A stretch of DNA of 11,231 nt from an uncultured Eubacteriales bacterium. Its GTDB lineage: Bacteria > Bacillota > Clostridia > Oscillospirales > CAG-272. This document shows positions 6,219-11,231 of this stretch, piece by piece. The notes beneath the pieces are model-generated. The model made no database searches, was not told where the DNA came from, and was given only the letters and a program-made list of their open reading frames with translations. The stretch's first letter is position 1. Each line of letters opens with the position of its first letter. Location of the stretch: assembly GCA_934365155.1 (NCBI GenBank), contig CAKRMZ010000046.1, positions 1 to 11,231 on the forward strand, read 5' to 3'. The position numbers and the translations under genes were made by a program.

Positions 6219-8627
6219 TTAATTTTTAATGTTGTATATTTCCTGCGCATAACGCACAGTTTCCATGGCATCTTTGGCGTAACGGTCCGCACCGATTTTT
6301 TTTGCATATTCTTCTGTCATTACGGCACCGCCCACCACAATTTTGACTGGATCGTTTAATCGACGCAACTGACGGATGGTTTCTTCCATCGCCGGAACGG
6401 TTGTGGTCATCAGAGCGCTGAGTCCCACCAGTAAAATGCCGGTCTGTTCGACACAGTGACAAATCGCTTCGGGGCTGACATCGCGTCCCAAGTCTACCAC
6501 AGAAAAGCCGTAATTTTCCAGTAGTACCTTTACTATGTTTTTTCCGATATCGTGAATATCACCTTTTACAGTTGCCAAGATGATTTTTCCGTACTCGGTA
6601 TTTTTGCCGGACAAGCTTTCCTTCACTGCGTTGAAGGCGGATTTTGCCGCTTCGGCACTCAGCAGAAGCTGAGGAAGAAAGAAACGCTTTTCTTCAAAGC
6701 CATGACCCACGGTATTCAAAGCCGGAATGATTTGCGAATCGATGAGCGAAACCGCCGAAACCGATTTCAATAGTTCTTTAGCGAGTAGATAGCTTTGATC
6801 TTTCAAACCTTTTATAATGGCATATTCGAGGCTCCCTTTTTCTGCAGCGGGAGCGTTTGCTCCATTTGCGGTATCGGTCACGGATATTGTGTTTTGAATG
6901 CCGGAGGCAAATGAGATATAGGATAAACAGTCGGCATCCTTTCCCATAAGAGCCATGCAGCTGCGATATGTTTTCATCATTTCGGCGGAATTCGGATTCA
7001 TAATCGCCGCATCAAGTCCGCATGCCAGTGCCATCGCAAAGAAGGATGATGTGACAAAATCGCGGTTAGGAAGTCCGAAAGAAATATTGGAAACCCCAAG
7101 TACGGTTTTTAATTCAAGCTTCTCCTTAACCAGTTTTATGGTGTTGAGCGTTGTGCATGCGCTTTGATTGTCGGATGAAATCGTCATGGAAAGCGCATCG
7201 ATAATCAGATCTTTTTTTGGGATCCCGTACTTTGCTGCACAATCGACAATACGCTTTGCAATGGCACAGCGTTCTTTGGGGGTGCTTGGAATTCCGTTTT
7301 CATCCAAGGTCAAAGCGATTACCACGCCGCCGTATTTTGCAACAATCGGAAAAACCGAATTCATGCTTTCCGGCTTACCGTTTACGGAATTTACAAGTGC
7401 TTTTCCGTTATAGCAGCGCAAGGCAGCCTCTAAAGCGACAGGATCCACCGTGTCAACGGAAAGCGGAAGATCCGTTACTTCCTGTAGGGCCGGAATCATC
7501 CGTTGTAACAGCGCAGCTTCATTGATCCCCGGGAGCCCGACATTTACATCCAAAACGTCTGCACCGCGCTCTTGCTGGGAAATGGCCTCATTAAGAATAT
7601 AATCCATATTTCCAACGGTTAGGGCTTCTTTGAGCCGTGGTTTTCCGGTAGGATTTAAGCGTTCGCCGATCAGTTTCGGAACATCTCCGAAAGATACAGT
7701 GTGAGAATAGGAAGATATTCGGGTGTGATTTTTGAAATTTATCGGCTCAAACGGTATATGCGAAGTGGCTTTGATTGTTTCGGCGATGTATTCCGGCGTG
7801 GTGCCGCAGCAACCGCCCAAAATGCTTGCGCCGCGCATAGCGATATCGTGCATTTCTTCGGCAAAAGAAACGGCATCTATGCTGTAGCAGGTGCGGTTGT
7901 CATGCAAACACGGCAAACCGGCATTCGGGTTTACGATGATCGGCAGAGAAGACGCGGCAATCAGACGGGAAACTACATTTTTCATTTGCCGGGGACCCAA
8001 AGAGCAGTTAATTCCCAAAGCATCGACGTGTAAGCCTTCAAGCATTGCTACCATGCTTTCCGGATCGGAGCCCGTCATCAGCTTTTCATTTTCATCGTAT
8101 ACATTTGTGACAAATACGGGAAGAGAAGAGTTCTCTTTGGCTGCCAAGACTGCCGCTTTCGTTTCTAAGGAATCGGACATGGTTTCAATCAGAATTAAGT
8201 CTACACCGCACTTTGCCGCAACGCGAATGCTTTGCGCAAAAATTTTGATCGCTTCTTCAAAATCCATATCGCCCAGAGGCTTTAACATCCGTCCGAGCGG
8301 CCCGATGTCAAAAGCGACGTATCGATCCTTGGAATCGTTTAAGGCGATATTGATATCCGAAACGGCTTTTTTTGCGATGCTGCAGGCCTTTTCAATCACC
8401 GACTCAAAAGAATCCAGTTTGAGGGAATTTGCCCCAAAGGTATTGGTCTTAATAATATTGGCACCGGCCTTTAAATACGCGCAGTGCAAATCGTAGATGG
8501 TCGATTCATGCGTTAAATTCCACAGTTCCGGCAATTCCCCCGGGTTTAAGCCCAGGGATTGCAAAATGCTTCCGGTACCGCCGTCAAAATAAAGTCTTGA
8601 ATGATGTATTTTGTCTGTAAGCTTCAT
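6219..8627 (-). CDS. metH: Cobalamin-dependent methionine synthase lacking the activation domain
   Basis: MetH transfers a methyl group from 5-methyl-THF via cob(I)alamin to homocysteine. At 802 residues it has three of the four modules of E. coli MetH (about 1227). These are the homocysteine-binding barrel (about 1-295) with zinc ligands Cys208 (INCSLG) and Cys273-Cys274 (GGCCGT); the pterin-binding barrel (about 315-565; GERLNPTG 321-328, VLDVNVG 358-364); and the cobalamin module with helical cap (about 598-675) and Rossmann domain (about 678-800). The last contains GDIHDIG (689-695, His692 the lower cobalt ligand), GLSALMTTT (735-743) and VVGGAV. The C-terminal AdoMet-binding reactivation domain is absent, but the gene directly upstream, 14 nt away, encodes it separately. 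The ATG at 8627 has AGGAG 7 nt ahead. No B12 or SAM riboswitch is visible near it. Confidence 0.97.
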   Translation of the reverse strand: MKLTDKIHHSRLYFDGGTGSILQSLGLNPGELPELWNLTHESTIYDLHCAYLKAGANIIKTNTFGANSLKLDSFESVIEKACSIAKKAVSDINIALNDSKDRYVAFDIGPLGRMLKPLGDMDFEEAIKIFAQSIRVAAKCGVDLILIETMSDSLETKAAVLAAKENSSLPVFVTNVYDENEKLMTGSDPESMVAMLEGLHVDALGINCSLGPRQMKNVVSRLIAASSLPIIVNPNAGLPCLHDNRTCYSIDAVSFAEEMHDIAMRGASILGGCCGTTPEYIAETIKATSHIPFEPINFKNHTRISSYSHTVSFGDVPKLIGERLNPTGKPRLKEALTVGNMDYILNEAISQQERGADVLDVNVGLPGINEAALLQRMIPALQEVTDLPLSVDTVDPVALEAALRCYNGKALVNSVNGKPESMNSVFPIVAKYGGVVIALTLDENGIPSTPKERCAIAKRIVDCAAKYGIPKKDLIIDALSMTISSDNQSACTTLNTIKLVKEKLELKTVLGVSNISFGLPNRDFVTSSFFAMALACGLDAAIMNPNSAEMMKTYRSCMALMGKDADCLSYISFASGIQNTISVTDTANGANAPAAEKGSLEYAIIKGLKDQSYLLAKELLKSVSAVSLIDSQIIPALNTVGHGFEEKRFFLPQLLLSAEAAKSAFNAVKESLSGKNTEYGKIILATVKGDIHDIGKNIVKVLLENYGFSVVDLGRDVSPEAICHCVEQTGILLVGLSALMTTTVPAMEETIRQLRRLNDPVKIVVGGAVMTEEYAKKIGADRYAKDAMETVRYAQEIYNIKN

Positions 8628-8641
8628 AAAATTTCTCCTGA

Positions 8642-9235
8642 TTATTCTATGCCGATAATAGCGGTCACTGATTTAGCAGGAATCATTAGATAAGATTCGG
8701 TAAGCGACAGCCCGATTTTTGTATTTGCCTGCAAAACAGATAATAGCGGTTTTTGCAATTCAATTGACAAATCACCGTAGCCCGGGCTGAAGCGTGAGCG
8801 GGAAGAACGTTCTCCGCATACAATGCGTTCAATATCATCACACCAGTTTTCAATGGCAAATAGAGCAATTTGATCGATGAAATAAGCCCGAACGGGATGT
8901 AACACAGAATGCTGCGCAATGATACGGTCTACTTCGGATCCCAGTGTGGCGGCGAATAAAATCACGTGGGTGCAGCCGGTAAGATGTTTACATAAATTCT
9001 TACTGTTCAACTGTAAAAATCCGAGGTCTATACAATCGTTTTTGAAATCTTTGATCGCTGTTTCCATGTAGCAACAGCGGTAATGGACCGCTTTGGCAAT
9101 ATTGTCTGCCGCCACCGATATTTCGCCGATAAAAGCATCGTAATCCGCTGTATCAGACGGTCCGCATAGCGGAATGATTTGCTGCGGCGATGGAATATAA
9201 TTTCGATTTGAATTTAAAATACAAATACTGTTCAT
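8642..9235 (-). CDS. Stand-alone methionine synthase activation-domain protein
   Basis: This roughly 197-residue protein resembles the C-terminal activation domain of E. coli MetH, which binds AdoMet and allows reductive remethylation of inactive cob(II)alamin. Counting from the ATG at 9235, the C-terminal half has RFSPGYGD (148-155), matching the RxxPGY AdoMet-binding signature, then IGLSLTESYLMIP (174-186) and KSVTAIIG (188-195), matching the TES and MxPxxSxxG blocks of MetH. AATLGSEVD (95-103) is typical of the separate clostridial version. It stands between metF and metH, as expected for a partner of the truncated MetH; Thermotoga maritima has a comparable split pair. The frame opens to TTG at 9247, with GTG at 9238 and ATG at 9235 also in frame. 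None has a clear Shine-Dalgarno, and the metF stop lies 4 nt before the ATG, suggesting translational coupling. Confidence 0.88.
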   Translation of the reverse strand: MNSICILNSNRNYIPSPQQIIPLCGPSDTADYDAFIGEISVAADNIAKAVHYRCCYMETAIKDFKNDCIDLGFLQLNSKNLCKHLTGCTHVILFAATLGSEVDRIIAQHSVLHPVRAYFIDQIALFAIENWCDDIERIVCGERSSRSRFSPGYGDLSIELQKPLLSVLQANTKIGLSLTESYLMIPAKSVTAIIGIE

Positions 9236-9239
9236 CACT

Positions 9240-10100
9240 TTAAGCAATTATATTGGAAAGATTTTCTTTAATGCGCCGCGCTACCTCAGGGGAATTCATG
9301 GAATATACGTGCACGGCATTGATTCCGTTTGCATAGAGATCGATAATTTGTTCTGTGGCATAGGCAATGCCGGCTTGACGGAGCGATTCAACATCGTCGC
9401 CGAAGCGCTCTACGATTCGAACAAAGCGCTGCGGAAGCGAAGTGCCGGAAATAGCGCAAATTCTCTTTATTTGCTTTGGATTTGTAACCGGCATAATTCC
9501 GGCTACAACCGGAACCTCAATGCCGGCTTTCATAATGCGATACATGAAATTATAGAGAATATTATTGTCAAAAAACATTTGCGTTGTAAGAAATTCGCAT
9601 CCGCAATTGACTTTTTCTTTTAAATGAGCGATATCGGAAAAGGAACTTGCGCTTTCGGGGTGGCTCTCGGGGTAACACGCCCCTCCGATGCAAAAGCCGC
9701 CGAAGCTTGCTATTTCACAAATCAATTCGGAAGCATAATGATATTCCAAATGTTCTGTATTCATGTTATCTGGCATGTCGCCGCGCAAAGCCAAAATATT
9801 TTCAATGCCGCAATCTTTTAATTTCCGTAATTGCTCGTGAATTTGCGTTTTGGTAGAACTGACACAACTCAAATGCGCTAAAGGAGTTACACCGAGTTTT
9901 TTCAGATTTTCGGCAATGGCAATTGTATATTCCGAAGTTCCGCCGCCGGCGCCGTATGTTACACTCATATACGACGGCCGGAGTTTTGCGATTTCCTCCG
10001 TTGCCGTTTTTACATTTTGAAATGATGTATCGGTTTTCGGTGGAAACACCTCAAAAGAGAGGGAAGGGCGTGAAGCCGTAATGATATCGATTAATTTCAT
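9240..10100 (-). CDS. metF: 5,10-methylenetetrahydrofolate reductase
   Basis: MetF reduces 5,10-methylene-THF to 5-methyl-THF, the methyl donor used by the MetH encoded downstream. The 286-residue protein has the full TIM-barrel signature set: SFEVFPPK (15-22, Glu17 the expected proton-donor position), SVTYGAGG (46-53), LRGD (105-108, Asp108 near flavin N1), TQMFFD (173-178, Gln174 in the folate site) and GIMPVTN (201-207). E. coli MetF is 296 residues. The frame can be extended to a TTG at 10166, but that TTG is the first three bases of a -35 box and the transcript should begin near 10131, so the extension is not translated. The ATG at 10100 has AGGAG 10 nt upstream. It is the first gene of the methionine operon; no metV-like partner is seen. 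Confidence 0.95.
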   Translation of the reverse strand: MKLIDIITASRPSLSFEVFPPKTDTSFQNVKTATEEIAKLRPSYMSVTYGAGGGTSEYTIAIAENLKKLGVTPLAHLSCVSSTKTQIHEQLRKLKDCGIENILALRGDMPDNMNTEHLEYHYASELICEIASFGGFCIGGACYPESHPESASSFSDIAHLKEKVNCGCEFLTTQMFFDNNILYNFMYRIMKAGIEVPVVAGIMPVTNPKQIKRICAISGTSLPQRFVRIVERFGDDVESLRQAGIAYATEQIIDLYANGINAVHVYSMNSPEVARRIKENLSNIIA

Positions 10101-10137
10101 ATTATATCGACTCCTATACACTGTAATAATTATAATA

Positions 10138-10166
10138 AGTATACACAAAATCGCCGGTAATTTCAA
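10138..10166 (-). promoter_or_regulatory. metF operon promoter (sigma-A type)
   Basis: The minus strand has TTGAAA (10166-10161), 17 nt, then TATACT (10143-10138). The -35 is 5/6 and the -10 is 5/6 to consensus with ideal spacing. Predicted start is near 10131, leaving a leader of about 31 nt, too short for an S-box, T-box or cobalamin riboswitch. It is the only good promoter in the 10101-10351 gap, and no terminator appears in the short gaps between the five downstream genes. Confidence 0.85.
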
Positions 10167-10196
10167 CTTATTTACATTATTTATTGAAATTTTACC
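10156..10196. promoter_or_regulatory. Inverted repeat overlapping the -35 box (candidate operator)
   Basis: On the plus strand GGTAATTTCAA (10156-10166) is mirrored by TTGAAATTTTACC (10184-10196). The two arms match over eight consecutive bases (AATTTCAA/TTGAAATT), then over GGT/ACC after an AA insertion in one arm, with a 17-nt centre. The proximal arm contains the -35 box. The position suits a transcription factor controlling methionine genes, but no known regulator box is recognised, and the sequence is A/T-rich enough that chance is possible. Confidence 0.4.
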
Positions 10197-10245
10197 TTGC
10201 GGATGAAAAGTTCGATGACTGTGAAGAACAATTCAAAATATTGTC

Positions 10246-10302
10246 AAAAAAAATTCCTATATCATATCACATCAAACAGAGACGGTATGATATAGGAATT
10301 TT
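10246..10302 (-). terminator. Rho-independent terminator after the FN3-repeat gene
   Basis: In the minus sense a perfect 17-bp inverted repeat (arm 10302-10286, AAAATTCCTATATCATA; arm 10266-10250) encloses a 19-nt loop and runs into eight T (10253-10246). It starts 49 nt after the stop of the FN3-repeat gene and separates that gene from the metF operon. The stem is A/T-rich with few G-C pairs but long. In the plus sense the trailing tract is only TTTT, so bidirectional action would be weak. Confidence 0.9.
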
Positions 10303-10351
10303 AAATTCACAAGGGACGTATATTTATGATATATTTAATAAATTATAATTT

Positions 10352-11231
10352 TTACAAAGCTTTGGCATAAGCATATTGCGGTGCGGTGGAATTTATGGTG
10401 CTTCGGTCAATTGATCCGTCCGATAGATACCGAAACGCATAAACCCAATAGAAATTATACTCACTTTGGGAGGCGGATGTATGATTAAAGTTTGTGCCTT
10501 GCGTGGTCATGCCGATATAACCGTAGGATCCGGATGCGGTTCTTCCGTAAATTAGATAGCCGTCCGCATTCGGTACGCTGTCCCAGTATACCGTTACTTT
10601 TCCACTGTAGCCCTGCGCACGGATGTTATTTACGGTATCCATGGTTAACGCTTTCCCGGAAACACAATAGGATGCCGGTCCGGCAGTTGTGCCACCGTTA
10701 CCGTCGTAGTAAAATGCGAATACCCAATAGTGATTCAGTTCGCTTCCCGAAGCGCCGGTATGCTGATACGTTGTATGCTGCGCATCCGTCATTCCGATAT
10801 ATCCGTAGGATTGCGATTCTTTATTTCCGTAAATCAAATATCCGTCAGCACCCGGAACACTATCCCATGAGAGAGTGATTGATCCGTAGTTTCTTGCCGA
10901 AATATGCGGGTTGCAAACAACTCCCTGCGGAATTACGGCAACGCCGATGCTGTCTGCCGTATTGCGGCGTACAGTTCCGGCGATACCGGGTTGTGATAGT
11001 TTCAGGGTTCCGTTGATATAACGATATGCATAAAGCATATAGTTGTAGGTTTTTCCGCTTACCGTATAATCTTCAAAATGAGTGGTCATATTGTCGTGGA
11101 TCATCTGTACCATTTGATAGCTGCTTCCCGATACCGTAATATCCCGACGATAAATTAAATATCCCTCTGCATAATCTGCAATATCCCATTTTAATGATGC
11201 ACGGTTTCCGGATGCTTCACAGGAATGATTC
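10352..11231 (-). CDS. Protein with tandem fibronectin type III-like repeats, C-terminal part
   Basis: The frame is open from the right edge to the TAA at 10352, so the gene starts outside the window; the first internal ATG (11113) is not the real start. The visible 292 residues hold three FN3-like beta-sandwich repeats. Each has a Trp near its start followed by a GYLIY strand: LKWDIADYAEGYLIYRR (13-29), WDSVPGADGYLIYG (122-135) and WDSVPNADGYLIYG (216-229). Repeats two and three also share SYGYIGMT and YWVxAF and are 94 residues apart. Such repeats usually act as spacers or binding modules in large secreted or surface proteins. The missing N-terminus would hold any signal peptide and catalytic domain. 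The C-terminus, YAYAKAL, has no sortase motif or membrane anchor. The function is unknown. Confidence 0.8.
   Translation of the reverse strand, partial: NHSCEASGNRASLKWDIADYAEGYLIYRRDITVSGSSYQMVQMIHDNMTTHFEDYTVSGKTYNYMLYAYRYINGTLKLSQPGIAGTVRRNTADSIGVAVIPQGVVCNPHISARNYGSITLSWDSVPGADGYLIYGNKESQSYGYIGMTDAQHTTYQHTGASGSELNHYWVFAFYYDGNGGTTAGPASYCVSGKALTMDTVNNIRAQGYSGKVTVYWDSVPNADGYLIYGRTASGSYGYIGMTTQGTNFNHTSASQSEYNFYWVYAFRYLSDGSIDRSTINSTAPQYAYAKAL
10508..10879 (-). repeat. Intragenic tandem repeat of the last two FN3-like units
   Basis: Plus-strand segments beginning at 10508 (CATGCCGATATAACCGTAGG) and at 10790 (CATTCCGATATATCCGTAGG) are nearly identical and 282 bp (94 codons) apart. Following stretches, for example CCGTCCGCATTCGGTAC near 10551 and CCGTCAGCACCCGGAAC near 10844, also match. 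The similarity at DNA level as well as protein level points to duplication within the gene. The third, outer repeat is more diverged. Confidence 0.75.

Noticed and set aside
7891..8496. A 201-codon open frame on the plus strand inside metH.
   Set aside because: It is the antisense shadow of a strongly conserved coding region and has no recognisable motif or initiation signal.
10101..10166. Hydrophobic N-terminal extension of MetF resembling a signal or membrane anchor.
   Set aside because: It is encoded by the promoter (-35 and -10 boxes) and uses a TTG without a Shine-Dalgarno; the folate-enzyme homology begins at the ATG at 10100.
10242..10247. Perfect TTGACA on the minus strand as a second metF promoter -35.
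   Set aside because: It is partly made of the terminator T-tract, and no TATAAT-like hexamer lies 16-18 nt downstream.
1..11231. Searched by eye for CRISPR-like spaced repeats, insertion-sequence ends, transposase or integrase motifs, tRNA genes, and T-box, S-box or cobalamin riboswitches.
   Set aside because: None was found. The only repeats are the FN3 units and the hairpins listed, and all five intact enzyme, exporter and activator genes look native to one genome.

Overview
The window looks like a chromosomal segment of a low-to-moderate GC Firmicute, most likely a clostridial (Ruminococcaceae/Oscillospirales-like) species. Three things suggest this: the gene order SRP RNA - dnaX - ybaB - recR, which is classic for Firmicutes; a long Alu-containing SRP RNA; and protein types that I associate with Clostridia, namely a YbaB beginning MKARLPKGMGGG and a split methionine synthase. 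Every gene I can support is on the minus strand, so transcription runs from high to low coordinates.

From right to left: (1) 10352-11231 is the 3' end of a large gene made of FN3-like repeats, closed by a strong hairpin terminator at 10246-10302. (2) A consensus-like promoter at 10138-10166 starts a tight operon: metF (methylenetetrahydrofolate reductase), a methionine synthase activation-domain protein, metH without its own activation domain, a fold-type I PLP aminotransferase, and a half-size ABC exporter. Gaps are 4 to about 30 nt. MetF makes 5-methyl-THF, MetH uses it to methylate homocysteine on cobalamin, and the separate activation protein supplies the reductive-reactivation module that E. 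coli MetH carries at its C-terminus. The roles of the aminotransferase and the exporter in this unit are unproven. (3) A second promoter (3191-3219) drives ffs, a roughly 303-nt long-form SRP RNA whose ends form a continuous 22-bp helix. (4) ffs is followed by dnaX (clamp-loader tau/gamma), ybaB (nucleoid-associated protein), recR (recombination mediator) and the first 55 codons of hom (homoserine dehydrogenase), which runs off the left edge.

Most of the window is well-known housekeeping biology. I saw no mobile element, CRISPR array, tRNA, or defence or biosynthetic cassette. The points worth a second look are regulatory or architectural: two mutually exclusive pairings for the 3' end of the SRP RNA just before dnaX; a hairpin plus a four-codon ORF between the Shine-Dalgarno and start codon of ybaB; an inverted repeat overlapping the -35 box of the metF promoter; the split MetH; and three start codons (ABC exporter, MetF, activation protein) where the longest reading frame is probably wrong.
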